Shown: piece by piece, positions 47,507 through 62,493 of the stretch | Layout: each line of letters starts with the position of its first letter | Numbering within the stretch: position 1 is the stretch's first letter | Translations under genes and position numbers: made by a program | The notes under the pieces: generated by a model | Seen by the model: only the letters and a program-made list of their open reading frames with translations | What the model was told of the DNA's origin: nothing | Databases searched by the model: none | NCBI GenBank assembly: GCA_016800925.1 | Contig: JABCPU010000029.1 | Span: 269,218 to 333,217 of the forward strand | Origin: Suillus spraguei | Lineage: Eukaryota > Basidiomycota > Agaricomycetes > Boletales > Suillaceae | DNA length: 64,000 bases | Reading direction: 5' to 3'

Positions 47507-48766
47507 AAGTTGACTGCTATTGCGGAGTTCAGAATTAGAACTCCGATTGCTGGTTTCAAAATCTGTCGCTGCCTGACATGCCTTTCCCATAGTAATAACC
47601 TCTTGTTTACGATGCGATTCCCACTGGCGAGATGGAAACTCTTCGTACACAAGTTGGTATGACTTTTTAAACATATATCAAGTACGGGCCTAGGTACACA
47701 GTATGATTACGATACCACGATCACAGGTACATGGTACATCGATGTCCCTCACCTAGGAGTTGGCCTTTATGATTTAGTGTCATCGCAAGTAAAGGATAGG
47801 CTGACAACGATCTCAAGAGCGTAGCGAGGTATCTTGTTGTATCAAAATTAGCACGGGAGTCAGGCGGAATGTGTAAAAGAGTCGCTGCTTGTGGGCAATA
47901 CTGTTCCGGGGTTTGAGTGCTACTTGCCAGTGAACAGCGTTCGTGACGTACACTGGGTGCTAATCAAGCATGTAGCTGTGCAGCCTGAGACCACAGAGAA
48001 GCATTTTTCCAAGGTGTTCTCCTACTCAGATCATGTGACAGAACGGCAAATATTGTTTCATTCTTTCTGAATTAGTAGGTGTAATCTTATTACTGTAATC
48101 CCCCAATCGCAACGACAATAACCTGCTAGACTCACTCAGAAATTTGAGGGCTAGTGACCATTTGGCGTGTCAAATTAGTCTAATCGTCACACAACAGGAA
48201 CCCCAAACATCAATTTGCATTCATCACGAAGTACACTACAACCAGAGTAAGAACCTGACACCCAACAGAGAGGGATGGGGAGACCCAATCCTATCCACAT
48301 CAACCCAAATCCAAATCTCTGACCACAACCACACCCAAGCGCTCACCACACAAGCTCGTTTCATTTCATCAAACCCTAGGGCGAGAAACAAGTGGAACAT
48401 GCGATGGGAGACAGCGTCGAGGAAGAAGAGCCGGAGACAGACAGAGTTTGTGGAGGAGAGGGGCGGAACAGGGTGAAACGAAGGAGAGTCGGATGTAGGT
48501 ATGGAAGCGTAGGTAAGCGTGGATGGGTAGCAGAAGCGAGTGGTGCCAAATAAAAAAATGAAGACGCCAGGAGACTAGGAGTCGAAATAAAGCAAGATAG
48601 AGTAGGAGATAGATAGAACATAGACAACTTTTATGGGAACGAAGATGATGATGACAAGTCCTATGAGTGATGAGATGGATGCGGAAGACATGACAATGAT
48701 AGATATGTCGCGGAAACCGATGATGGTCTGGCGCTTGGTGAAGGGTGGCCAGAAAGATTCAATATA
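47507..48766. other. intergenic, no gene recognised
   Basis: This holds the 3' UTR side of the bZIP gene. A 110-codon frame at 48144-48476 on the plus strand is low-complexity and has no recognisable domain. The 47680-47760 part has a loose inverted repeat of CCTAGGT/ACCTAGG type. Confidence 0.35.
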
Positions 48767-50145
48767 TTAGTATACGCTGACGTCGTCCCACACCAGCGCA
48801 GCCGAGAAGTCCATGTCGACATCGAAGGTAGTGCTCGAGTCGATAGCGACGTCCTGCGTATTGGCAGCATCTCTAGTAGTCTTTCTATCCCCATCTCTAC
48901 ACTGAGTTGTTCCGCCCAATTGGCTGTGTTGATCCCACTCGTAACCAACCCTAGGCCGAGTTCCTCGACGGAAGTGGGCTTGCTCAGCACCTCCGTGTTG
49001 TTCGCGTCTTCTGCCGAAGGGCAAGTGCCTGGAAGAGCGCAAGTGCCAGTCGGCGGGGACGTGAGGATCTCTGCGAACAGGCGCGTGAGGGTAGCGTCTG
49101 TGGCTGCCTCGTCTTCAGGCTAGGATACACAAGATGAGTTGGACTTGTATGCTTAGGAGTGGTAGCTGACTAACCTCGATCGCAGCACTGTGGTACATCT
49201 GGATGCTCTCGCCTGTCCCGTGACTAGACGTATGCTGCCCACCCGCTGCAGGGACACTGCCGTGTGAACGGGAGTGGTCGCCACCCGTGCTAGGTGGCGA
49301 GTGGGAGCATGTCCAATCGAGGAAAGGTCAAGAGTTTCCTGTGGTATGTCAACAGGTGCTGGTGAGTCGGATGGCGTGAGATCTGAGACAGGAAATGTGG
49401 GACTAAGTGGAAAATCGAACGAGTCACCCAAAAACAACATAGGGCTGTCTGTAAGCGTAGAGTGTGTGGGTGCAGGAGATAATGGGTAAGAAAGGGTTGC
49501 AAGGGAAGTCGATTTAGGTGATGAGGGACTGGAAGATGCGGAGTCTGCTGTTGAAGGAGATTTCACTGATGCAGGTGATGGTGCACAAGTGGAGGAGAGG
49601 ATTGGAGTCGAGCCTGAAGTCTCGTGGAGAGCAGACGGGTTGGCGCCTTGGGTTGTCAGGGTCCGCAACACTGCCTCATAGCCCATCTCAAGGGTTCGAA
49701 TGCGTTCGCGTAGCTCGAGGTTTTCACGTTCCCGTTGTTCCTCGGCACGTTTCCGCTTGCGCTCCTGCTCCTGCTCAATGGTTACAACCTCGGGCTCCGA
49801 AGTAGAGCTGACCGAGGGTGAAGCGGGTATGGTTATTGGAACACCAGCGCGAAGACGTCTGTTTTCTTCTTCAAGTTCAGCGACTCTGCGCTCCAGAAAG
49901 GAATATTGAGCTTTTCTGCGGTCACGAGAATTTTGTGCCGCTATGCGATTGCGGTGTGCACGGGCCTCTTTGCGCTCTTCCGGTGTTATGGCTGAGCGAG
50001 GGCGCTTACGTGGAGGTCCCTGTATGGATGCATCTGGAGAGTCTGCACGAGATGATGAGGGAGATGCAGGATGCTTGAGGGAGGAAGACGATGGAAGAGA
50101 AAGACTGGATGGGTTAACGAAATTTGGTGAAGGTGATGGCGACAT
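48767..50145 (-). CDS. HAC1: HAC1/XBP1-type bZIP transcription factor of the unfolded protein response
   Basis: The first frame starts MSPSPSPNFVNPSS and encodes a nuclear-localising basic region and leucine zipper: KRPRSAITPEERKEARAHRN, then RIAAQNSRDRRKAQYSFLER and RVAELEEENRRLRAG. The N-R-x-A-A-Q-x-x-R-D-R-(K/R)-K-A signature is that of XBP1 and basidiomycete Hac1 homologues. This frame would end about 330 residues in, at 49153, with an unconserved basic tail. A second frame offset by two bases is open over the same DNA (SPPSTGGDHSRSHGSVPAAG to QMYHSAAIE), has a proper intron (49120-49174) and continues into PEDEAATDATLTRLFAEILT and NWAEQLSVEM. A shift at CCCC 48889-48892 is then needed to reach the acidic end FDVDMDFSAALVWDDVSVY. 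Switching frames matches Ire1-mediated mRNA splicing, known for this family. Confidence 0.75.
49245..49251 (-). promoter_or_regulatory. candidate Ire1 splice-site loop CTGCAGC
   Basis: On the gene strand the heptamer CTGCAGC fits the Ire1 consensus CNG/CNGN. Flanking CC and GGG could form a short stem with it as the loop, as in XBP1 mRNA. A second consensus match, CGGCAGT, lies at 49256-49262. Both fall where the two C-terminal frames overlap. Confidence 0.4.
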
Positions 50146-50694
50146 GGTTACACGTATGCAGTCAACGTATTGGACTTGGCGAAAGTGCTGAACAGGCCTA
50201 GTCCTTGCTCGTGTCTCGTTAAAAAGGACGCTAGCTAATCAACTGAAAGGGCTAGGAAATTCGAGTGCAGGAAGAGGTGGCCATGAAGAAAAAGAACACG
50301 TACACAGGACACGTATACAAAACCACAACACAGCCACAAACACAAACAAACTGCGCAGCAGTGCGCAGGTGCTGTCACTTGATCATAATAAACGCGTGAA
50401 TTTAACTAGCCGAGTAGGCCGCAATAACTTGAATTCGCTCAGGCTCTAGGCTAAGATAGACCTACATGTGAACACAAATTACACTATTCACAGCCCTGGG
50501 AGGCTCCTTATCATGTAATTCCCACAGTGACCCCGGGCCCACAAACGATGCTGGCTCTGCCAGCGGAGGGTGAGTCAGATACAACGCGCTCGACGGTTTC
50601 ATTCCTAGAACACTCTCACCTAAAATAATTCAGTTCAAAACCCGACAGAATCATTAAAGTTTCTGGGACTCGCCAGATCCATTCAACGATTGGT
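50146..50694. other. intergenic between HAC1-like gene and SDH1
   Basis: The 5' side of the bZIP gene meets the 3' end of SDH1. A CA-rich run lies at 50300-50350, in the expected leader or promoter of the bZIP gene. No gene is seen. Confidence 0.35.
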
Positions 50695-53248
<2,554 letters not shown>

Positions 53249-53405
53249 CGATGGTACTGTCGTCGACACCGGCGAGCAACTTCCACTGAGGCCTCAATTG
53301 AACTAGGTAATTCCGTCAGCCGAGCTGGCCCGAGCACGTTCACGGCATACCACTGAATAAACCCCGTAATAACTAGCCTACTAGTAGGCCCTATACATGT
53401 CACAA

Positions 53406-54881
53406 TCAAGTCCAACCAATCACAACGGGAGTGTATGTAACAAGAGAAGTCACCAACTTCCCAACTAGTTCAGACTGCCCATGTTTCTCAAAGCCCTTCA
53501 TCTTGACCTCGCGAACAGGCATCCCCGCCGCTTCCCTGATCTGCAATAGTTGGAGTAGTAACGACCACTCGAATTGCACATCATCAAACAATAGTGTCCG
53601 CAAATTCGGGAATGCATCTCGTCTCCCCGCACATGAGAGGAAGCCCATCAACTGGTTCATGATACATTTGGAGACCGAGAGTGCCGTTATGCCTGAGAAT
53701 GCGTGGGCAAGGGCATGCCACCCGTCATATGCCATGGACCTGCTGCACAATGTGAGAAGGCGAACAGAGGGGAAGGGCGGTGCTCCACGCTTCAGCTTGT
53801 CCACAAGCGACTGAATATCACGTGACGAGGTCGCAGTGTGAAAATCTAATACCAGCTCACATAGCGCAGGGGCATGTATTGTCCGAAAGACAGTAGGTAG
53901 ATACGTCCTCGAAATGTTTGGTCCGGGCTTTAGAACCATTTTCTGGAGCAAAGGTATATTGACGACTGGGATATCCAAGCTACGAACATAATCCACAGGT
54001 TCACCGATCAAAGTGAGGTGGGTCAGTGACTTGAGATGGGAGAGTAGGTGGCTGAAATTCTCGGGGGAAAGACCAGAAACCCACAAGCCGTTTAAGGTGA
54101 GCACCGTGAGGCGATCTGCAGATAAAAACAAGTCTGAGGAGATGGATGAGAAAATGCCTGGTTCGACAAAGGTGAGTGAAGGCGGACCTTCAGTGAACAA
54201 GAAATAGCTGCTATTCGGGATGTTAAGCGGATGGTTCACCTTGAGTTCTTCAAGCATTGGTGCCCTTATGCGCTTGAACCCATCTATAAGTTTGGGGAAT
54301 GGGAAAGCCCCGTGAACTTCCAAGCGGCGACAGACATGAATGTGCGAGAGAATAATGCGGGATATGCGCAAGTAATCGGGGTCAAACTCAGGCGAGTCCT
54401 GACTATAAAAATCGCAATGAATGCCAATGAATCGTATGTCAAGTAGCTGTCCTCGTGAGCGGGTCAAGTAAAGATTGACAAGATCTACATTCTGCCGGAG
54501 GAAAAGTCGGATCTCTGTCCAAAGCAACGGCATCCCGAGCGCCACAGCTCTCCAATGCTGTGAAATACTCGTAAGCAGAAGCTCAGGCCTGGGGCAGAGG
54601 CGTAGACTGGTGAGGGGGTATGAAGAAGAGTAATTTTCATCTGCTCTAGTGGTTGCTTTGACTGTCTCTACAAATATCATCTCAAGCAGCTCGTTCGGGA
54701 TAAACGAGATGTACGACACGCCATACGTCACTACTTCCTGCTTGAGGCGCAGGGCCTGTACGTCCACGATGTTGCACGACGGTCGCTCTGTCTTCCCCAG
54801 TCTTGCAAACTCTTGCGTCATAGTGACGCATTCTGGCGGTATAATCCTATTCCACCCATTTGATCCATCAGACATGCACAT
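53406..54881 (-). CDS. F-box-like protein with C-terminal leucine-rich region
   Basis: An intron-free frame of 491 residues. An F-box-like motif (SYISFIPNELLEMIFVETV) sits near residue 60 and is followed by the helix CPRPELLLTSISQHWRAVAL with LW shortly after, the standard start of basidiomycete F-box proteins. The remainder holds irregular leucine-rich segments (LTVLTLNGLWVSGLSPENFS, LKSLTHLTLIG, FPNLRTLLFDDVQFEW). Such proteins are substrate receptors of SCF ubiquitin ligases and occur in large, fast-turning families in Agaricomycetes; the substrate is unknown. Two Met codons two residues apart (54881, 54875) compete as start. It lies 157 bp upstream of SDH1 on the same strand. Confidence 0.82.
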   Translation of the reverse strand: MCMSDGSNGWNRIIPPECVTMTQEFARLGKTERPSCNIVDVQALRLKQEVVTYGVSYISFIPNELLEMIFVETVKATTRADENYSSSYPLTSLRLCPRPELLLTSISQHWRAVALGMPLLWTEIRLFLRQNVDLVNLYLTRSRGQLLDIRFIGIHCDFYSQDSPEFDPDYLRISRIILSHIHVCRRLEVHGAFPFPKLIDGFKRIRAPMLEELKVNHPLNIPNSSYFLFTEGPPSLTFVEPGIFSSISSDLFLSADRLTVLTLNGLWVSGLSPENFSHLLSHLKSLTHLTLIGEPVDYVRSLDIPVVNIPLLQKMVLKPGPNISRTYLPTVFRTIHAPALCELVLDFHTATSSRDIQSLVDKLKRGAPPFPSVRLLTLCSRSMAYDGWHALAHAFSGITALSVSKCIMNQLMGFLSCAGRRDAFPNLRTLLFDDVQFEWSLLLQLLQIREAAGMPVREVKMKGFEKHGQSELVGKLVTSLVTYTPVVIGWT

Positions 54882-57292
54882 ACACAACGCAAGTCACTTA
54901 CATTGTCTGCTTCCTGGTAGTCTTGGTAGAGTTCATACAAATGATGGGTCAGTGGTTCTCAGCATTGAGAAACCAGGCGTTTTTATAGTCGATGACACCA
55001 AGCCGCAGGCACCGGGTAGCTATTTCAACCAAGTGGCACCGGACTTGATGAGGCATATCTCCAGGGCTTGATTACGAGGGGCGGAGACGAAGAAGCGGCG
55101 AAGCGAGCTCAGTAGAACTTGTTATCTGCAACATGAAGGCGTGAACTTTCCACAGCTCATGAACGAGACTCCGCGGTGACAGCAAACGGTATCTTCCGTG
55201 GACTACGACTAACCCAGAACGGAGTGTTCAGTGACCCTGCTTCACCGCCATAATCTCACACGGTCAGATACGGTCAGGATCCAATACAGCTGCAGGTGTT
55301 CAGTTATTGAATATCGCCATTACACACGTAGGTAAATTCTCCGAAGTTTGTACTGTTCTTTGACTTCTTCGCTATATTTTTCATAGTCTTATACTGACAG
55401 TAGGAGCATGATGTTGATTCTTCACCAAGTTGGCAACCAACCACACCGCCATTCTTCAATACATAGAAATTGGTCAGATTCGACAAGCCTCTCATATCCT
55501 TCAAGGTAGATGAAAGTTGTTGATAATTTACGTCTAACTTCTTATCCGCAGGTCCATGGTCAGACTTGATGTTCTTCGTCGAGGGCGCTGCTTGTTGTCT
55601 AAATCGAGTGCGCACGCATGGCAGCGGAGCGTGGACCGGTTTCCCAAACTCAGTTAGAATAGCTATTTGGGGCGCGCCGTCATATCAGCGAGCCATTGCA
55701 GCATCGAGAGCGCCATGTTGGCAGGCTTGCCATACGGTTGACCTTCCGATTCCACCATCGAAGTGCCACGCAAACAGTGATCCACGTGACATCTTTTGAC
55801 ATCGATAATTCAACTTGAAGCTGGAGAGAACGACCGACCAGCTTCCTTTATCAATGACGTGAGGCGGTCCACTGAGCAACTGTGACAGTGTTCGGGTCAT
55901 CCTTACATTAATAGTTGTTGCCAACCTATACGTTGTGCGCTGGCGCCTTACATCAGGTTACTACTAGCATATCCTCATATTAGATCTTGAGCCTGGGCAT
56001 GGTTCACAATTCTGCAAGGATCACGCCCTACTGGAGTAAGACAAATTCACTTGTTCATGGGAAAGGAAGCAATACGCTAATGTTGTGAGATCCAGGATGA
56101 TCCACTTATCGCAAAAATGCACGCTCAGTTTACAAGTTCTCCACAACTGTTTATCCGTCGACTTCTGGTAGCGTCACTACAACCATACTTTTGCCACTGG
56201 TCGTTACGCAATGATCTTATTACCCCGTCAGCTGCTCACACTTCAGAATGTTCCCAGTGTTTATCTTCCTGAGGAGCTCTGGGGATACATTAATCAAAAA
56301 GAAGACGAAACTTGCATGAGCTTCAAGTTCTCCCAGCCTAAATTTCTGTTATGATATCACGTTTGGATCGCGATCCACGCCCAGGCTTAATGTTTACAAT
56401 CAGGAACAGTGAACGCCTCTAGCTTCTACAGGAAGGTGCCTATGAAATACCACCTTGCCACAAGTACTTGACTTGAGCGTCGCAAATACCTAAAGTTATA
56501 GACCCATTTACTAAATGCGTTCACTAAGTGAAGCATTTTTGAAGCTCACAAGTGCGTTGGCGGGAAACCGAGGCCGTTGTCGACACCTGTAAGGAGGAAT
56601 TCAATACATCAACAGATGCGTGGAATGCACAGATGAGGGGTGCATCGATGAACTTGTATTGTAGAGCATCAGGTATCATAGTTCTAGTGAGCAGTCACTA
56701 TGTCACAATCATGATGTTTGCCAAGGTCACACTACGAATAAAAACTCTTCGTGGGCTGAAGATGTTCAACTGACATACATCTGATTGAGTCAGCACTCCG
56801 TAAAAATCCCCCGAGGATACCTCTTCCGATATGGAGTGTGTTAGTGACCTGATGCCGACATCACGGTGTAGGCGATTGGACCCGTAGTCGATTTGGTTAT
56901 CAAAATGTAAGGTTGGAGACTGTATTTTTTGTCGAAACTGGGTCATACCTCCCAGCACCCGAAAGAAGTCGTTGGAATAGTCGCAGAGCACCAGTGGAAG
57001 CGTAGTTTGAGGAGCCTAGTATTATGGATGAGTTAATGACGAGAGAATAAAAATAGCTGGCTAGCCCTGTGTAGTGCGCACAACACAACGTGACTGGGCA
57101 CCGATCCGTTGAACGTTCAAGTCGGCGACTGCACCTAGTTAGAGTGTGAGAGAGGCGAGGGCATGGAGTGAGAAGAGGTCAAGTGATCGGGCCAAAGTCG
57201 CGTAAGAAGACATTAGCGGAGACTAGCGGAGACTATAGCTGTACACTTCCTTTGGCAGTGACGAAATATTGTGTGCGCTTTACGGCCACATC
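54882..57292. other. gene-poor stretch, no gene recognised
   Basis: This 2.4 kb separates two divergent genes. A minus-strand frame at 55304-55615 ends in a CxxC-containing lysine-rich part (CSYCQYKTMKNIAKKSK), and another at 55685-55924 has no ATG at its start. Neither matches a known family or has supportive splice sites. They may be debris. Confidence 0.35.
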
Positions 57293-60200
57293 ATGTCTTT
57301 GTCTCCATCTACGGCAACATCAAACGTCCCAGATATCCCATCTAAACGGCGCAGAACACACAGTCTTATCGCGCAAAGCAGCAACAACGATCATCAAGAC
57401 ATGAGCCAATCTCCTGCGGACACAGCCCATTCGTCACAACAGCCCCAAGCTGCCACACACATACCTAAGAGAGGCGCAAGAGCTTGTACCGCTTGCAGAA
57501 AAGGTAAAAACAGATGTGAAGGAGAGGTACGTCTATTCAAAACCCGCTTGCAGTCATCGCCCCCTCTGCTCACTGGCCCGACTCTCCCGCCCCGGCCCGG
57601 CGTCACATTCTTCAGGCTCCTTGTCGTCGATGTCAGCTGAGTGGAACTGCTTGTGTTTTCGAAAAACCAGAAAAGAAAAATACAAATGCAATGCCTGGCG
57701 CAAGTGTCGAGTAAGTTTCAGATGGTATCGGGCAGGTTTTCGCTTTCATTACTTACGCCACTCAATAGGCGCTTGTCTCGCCTCGAGGGTCAATATCTGG
57801 TAAATATTCAACGCTTATACTTTGAGGTTACCTGACAATATCGCATTTTAGGTTATGCAGAGTCAGATGATTGGCATGCAATCCTCTTTGGACCGAATCT
57901 TGTCCACTGTTCAGAGCCAGGCCTACGGAACTCAGCACCAAGGCTACTCTGGGGGCATGACTTCCGGTCCCAGTCGCGACAGCACTGGATTTACGTCGCG
58001 AAACGGGTACGATACACATGGACATGTGGGAGGGCAAAGCTCTCAGCCACGCTCCCAAACGAGATCATTTCCGCCGCTTCCGGGATTCGCTCCACCGGTG
58101 GGTTCGCTTGCGAGATCAATCTATAAACATCTCTGATAAACTTTTAGCCTCACAAATACGCAACTTATGGCATCGTGCCCAGTACCACACCATCGTCAGA
58201 TGATGAGTCTGAGGAAACGCTGCCTCGTGCCTCGCTCAATGCGCCTATTGAAGCTCTCCAAGGTTTAGCGAATGCTGCTGCAGAAGCAGCCGCTGCGCCA
58301 TCTGCATCTCCACCAAGGTAGTTATTTCATATTTGTGGGCTACATGATTATGCTGATCAGTTGGAGAACAGAGTCAAAAAGCGCCCGCGGGTGGAGCCCA
58401 TTCCCCGGAATGCATTCCCGCACGTCATTGAAAAGGTGAGCTGACAAAATACTGAACTACTTCACACGTCACAATCATAATACTATGGTCTAGGGCCTTG
58501 TCTCAGAAAATGAGGCGCGAGAACTTTATCATATGTAGGTGTTTCGTGTATCATCTTTTGCTCCATTCTGATTCTTGTCGAAGTTTCTTCGCTGGTTGTC
58601 ATGTCTTCATACCTTTGTTCGATCCGAATTATGACACATTCGAGAGCCTGATGGAACGCACTCCATGGACATTTGACGCGATACTTGCCATTGCAAGCAA
58701 AATCAGGAGTGGCAATGGACCGCTCAGCTCAACGTTCTACAAGTGTCTAGAAGAAGCGCAGGGCATTTCCCGTTCGTCGTTATTTGGCCCGGTAGTGAGG
58801 AAGGAAGCTGTTATGGGTGAGACTTTCGTCTTGTATGTTTTTGTTGTATCGCATCTGATCAGTTTCATAGGGATGCTGCTCTTAGCTGCATGGAGTACAA
58901 ATGGATGGCTCCCTAGTGGCCACGCAATGCGGATGGCATTAGATCTTGGTCTTCACCGAGCATTGGAGAAGCTTGCTGATGATTCAGGGAAAAAACGCAG
59001 TGAGGAAGAGGAACGTGACCTAGGTACGTATAAGAAAAATTGACCACTTATCGTTCAGAACTAATCACCATCCCAGTCGTGTCGGCGCGTATCTGGCTAT
59101 GCTTGTACTGGTTTGATCACCAGTACGTGAAGAATTTTGACATCCTCAATTGCGTCTCAACGATCTGTTTCAGGATGAGTCTTGGCACTGGCCGCCCTAT
59201 CGTACTGCGAGATGAGAGCTCCATTCGGCACTGTCGTATTCTTTTGTCGCATCCAATGGCATCACCAACGGATGTAAGGTTAATCTCGCAAGTAGAACTC
59301 ATCGCTCAAAAAAGTAAGGAAATATTCATGAGGAAATATTAATACCTCATTCGTCATTTGTAGCTCAGATCTACGAAACTCTCGCGCCTCTCAACGGGCA
59401 GGTTAATCATAATACGCTCGCCTTCATCCGGCGTGCAAATGTTGCACTCGACAAGTGGTGGCAGGACTGTGACAATCTTCATCGTTCGTAGTTGACTTTG
59501 TCCTCTCTACCTTCCTGATTACCTATACAGGCCAGACAATGGACGAGAATTCTCTTCCAAGAAAAATACTTGTCGGAGAATTGCACTACGCTAAACTCTG
59601 GCTCGTCTGCGTAGCTCTTCGAGGTGTATCGTGGGATAAGATGCCTTTTGAGCAACGTGAACTTGCGTTCCAAGCGAAGGATGCAGCCTTTAACTGCCTT
59701 TCTATCTTCCTCAACTCTGCCGAGTACCGGTGAGTTTCTGTTTCGATCGTGTCCCATCGCTTCGCTTAGATAACAATCACGATGATCACAGGGCAGCCTT
59801 GAGGTATGCAGTTCACGACAGTCTCGTAACAGCCGCATTTTCTGGTCTCTTCCTGCTCAAGATGGCAAACTTGTTTCCTGCAGAGCTTGACCTTACCGCG
59901 ATCACAGCGCAAGTCGAGCAGCTCGCACAGCTTCTCTCTGATGTTGCAGCCGAACGGTGTGTTGCCCTGCTCTTTCTTAGTTCTCCAACTGATTCCCGCT
60001 TCTAGCTATGCCCTAACGCTACGTATAATGCTTGCCAATCTCCGGCGCAAAGTTGGGATGATCGCGGGACTGAACGCGCCTATGACCACCATGCCCCCAC
60101 CGACCTTGAACGATGGGATTGTTGCACACGGCCCAGTGCCTTACAACGACTCATCTGCATCTGTACCTTTCACAATGGAGGAACTGGGTTTTACATGGCC

Positions 60201-60366
60201 GAATGAACGTGCCACCTTCAGCCCAAGCGCGATACCTATGTGGTTGCAGGAGAAGAATCTGACAGACCTGGGGCTACCTGTGAATGGGAGCGATGGAATC
60301 TTCATGGATGTAAATGGTATGCATGGCTGGAGTGGAGACTTTGCGCCGATGCCAGGGGCATGGTGA
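57293..60366 (+). CDS. Zn2Cys6 transcription factor with fungal-specific regulatory domain
   Basis: A 765-residue regulator in 15 exons whose frame closes exactly. The Zn2Cys6 cluster is at residues 65-95: ACTACRKGKNRCEGE, then, across intron 57527-57615, PCRRCQLSGTACVFEKP. It supplies the six cysteines for the binuclear zinc fold. A linker and dimerisation coil follow (RLSRLEGQYLVMQSQMIGMQ). The fungal_trans regulatory domain includes ARELYHIFFAGCHVFIPLFD, LLLAAWSTNGWLPSGHAMRM, ALDLGLHRALEKLADD and RIWLCLYWFDHQMSLGTGRP. The C-terminus carries acidic/hydrophobic patches (MEELGFTWPNER, GMHGWSGDFAPMPG) that could be an activation region. Target genes cannot be told from sequence, and the neighbours give no pathway clue. 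The start is the first ATG (MSLSPSTATSN). Confidence 0.9.
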
Positions 60367-60678
60367 GGGCGCGACTGTACATATGGCAGCGACGATTCCG
60401 CGCGCTGAGGACTGGTAAAAATGCACTATTTTTGTCTGATGTTCTATGTCCTATTGGTCTTCGCTGCTGCTCGCTTTGTTCGTTTGTGTCCCGCGCTCGG
60501 TTGTTGTTCATGCTTTTTCTTGCATCAGTATCGATAATGGAATGCTACGATTTAATTTGTACCATATGCTGAACAAACATACATTGTGAATGCAAATTAT
60601 CCTACGGCACACAGGGGAGATATGATGAACAGCAACACAGTAATACACATCTAATTGGCAAGCGTATCAGCCCATATG
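60367..60678. other. convergent 3' ends of Zn2Cys6 gene and BZW-like gene
   Basis: A 312 bp spacer that must contain both 3' UTRs. No hairpin terminator or further gene is apparent. Confidence 0.4.
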
Positions 60679-62493
60679 TCACTCTTCGTCTTCGTCTTCG
60701 TCTTCTTCGCTTTCTTCCTGCTCCTGAAGGAACTGTCAAAGAACCAATTTGGTGCGTGATAAGACGGAAGGGAAAATATATTGACAAACCTTGACCAGGC
60801 CTTCGGTGGCCTTTAGGAAGTGCTGTCTGCCTTGCGGCTTAGATCCCTTTTGGTACCAGTAGATGATCGCCTGGTCAGAGACGCAGTCCTTATTGTACAA
60901 AACCTGTGCGAATTGATAAGTTAAAAATGTATCACTGCATCACCATGTTCGTATCTAAAGAAACTTGGAAAAGGGGTGGGATACAAGCGATAGGATCTGG
61001 TGCCTGCCGTCAAATAGTTCGGATTGCAGCCGCAACGTCGCATCCCAAAGGACCGGTGACACACGAACAAAAGTAGTAGGACTCGAAACGCACCTTCAAA
61101 ATCTGTGGGAAGGCTTTCATGACACGTGTATCGTCATAACAGTAGACCTGTACGATATTGATCAAAGCAACTTGTGTTTTGGGGCCTTTACAGAAGGCCA
61201 CAAGAACTGGGGCAAATTTCTACAGATGGAAATGATATCAATGGAAGGTTCAACGATAGGAGAACCGGATAACTCACCCCGACCTCACGCAGTGCGAGGC
61301 CTTCGATCTGGTCAGGGCGTGCACTCCAGTCTACGGAAGCCATGAGGCCCTGCCAGATGCTCTGTATAAGTTCCGTCTCAGGGAGCCGCTGCTCCTCTAG
61401 TTTACTTTGGATTGCAGATATGATCTGCGCGGATCATGAGTTCCATGGCTGAACACGGACGCTGCATATGTAAAGATGACGTACTGATTCACTATCATCG
61501 CTGCGTTCTACTACCTCTTTTAGTTCCTTCATGATTGCGTCTTTTGCAATCGCATATTGCTTTTTCGTGTACCAGTCGGCTACAGTAGGGAGGTTTTTCT
61601 CTCGGAAGAAAGCATCGAGAACCTTAGCATCTCTCTTGTTTGGTGGGAAGAAGAGGAGTAGATCTTTGATATTGCCGCGTTTGAGGGTCGCGGCAAGGTG
61701 ATCGATTGACTGGTCAGTGAGGTATGCGCTAAAGACCAGCGCAAGGATATTGATGGACTGGTCTACAGGCAGTAAATGAGATTCTTGCAGTGCAACATAG
61801 TATAGTGCATGAGCTTACCATTCTTGATGAGGTGATCCTTGGTTAGACTCTGCAGACAGGCTGCAGTCACGAGGCCCTGCGAAAGGAGGAGACCAATCGT
61901 CATGGCGAGCTTGTCGCGTTGCTCAGATGACCAACGGCCGATATACTGCAGGAGAGTTGGGAGACTTTGCTCCTCAAAGGGTTTCTGAAGATATTTGAAC
62001 CTATATTCACAGTCAACACCGCATATACAATATATTACGCGAGACCCCAATCGCATGCACCTTCGATTCAATTTGTTAAACACATCGACATACTTCTTCA
62101 ACTCTTCGATGTCGGGCGGGTTGCGTGCGTTGAAAATAGAGAATGGCGACATGGGGGCGCCATCATCAAGATATGACCCACCTGGCTGGATGAGCCCGCC
62201 GACAAGGAGGATCTCAAACAAGGCGTCGGCATATTTGAGATATTCGAGTGTCCCACCAGCCTGTACAAGTTTAGCGCTGAATCCCTCGAAATCGTTCTCT
62301 GGGACTGTTTCGAGATGTTTGTAGAGCTGGTCTCTAAAGACTAAAGGTCGATATAAGTAGCATTATAGATTGATCGGAACTGGGTAGTCTCACCCGCTGG
62401 CTCGTGCTTTGCCTGTGCTTTGACTTGGCCTTTGCGTACTTTTGTGCGAACCCCCTGGAGTGAAGGCTTTGGAACTGCTGATTGCTGAGACAT
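60679..62493 (-). CDS. eIF5-mimic protein, BZW1/BZW2-like (W2 domain)
   Basis: A 426-residue protein in eight exons. The introns are 62341-62393, 62001-62060, 61763-61818, 61425-61484, 61220-61277, 60904-61093 and 60733-60789, and the frame closes. Basic N-terminus MSQQSAVPKPSLQGVRTKVR; then FRDQLYKHLETVPENDFEGF, FEILLVGGLIQPGG, NKLNRRFKYLQKPFEEQSLP and LLSQGLVTAACLQSLTKDHL. The C-terminal W2 (eIF5C) domain has ELIQSIWQGLMASVDWSARP, GPKTQVALINIVQVYCYDD, YNKDCVSDQAIIYWYQKGSK and ends in an acidic aromatic-bounded tail (EESEEDEDEDEE). The family binds eIF2 and eIF3 through W2 and competes with eIF5, so it tunes start-codon selection and stress translation. At 190 bp, intron 60904-61093 is the longest confirmed in this window. 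Confidence 0.92.

Noticed and set aside
48144..48476. 110-codon plus-strand frame as a gene
   Set aside because: Low-complexity, no domain, no splice signals, and it lies in the 3' flank of the bZIP gene on the opposite strand.
55304..55924. Minus-strand frames with CSYCQYK as a zinc-finger gene
   Set aside because: One CxxC pair only, no partner ligands, no ATG on the upstream frame and no joining intron.
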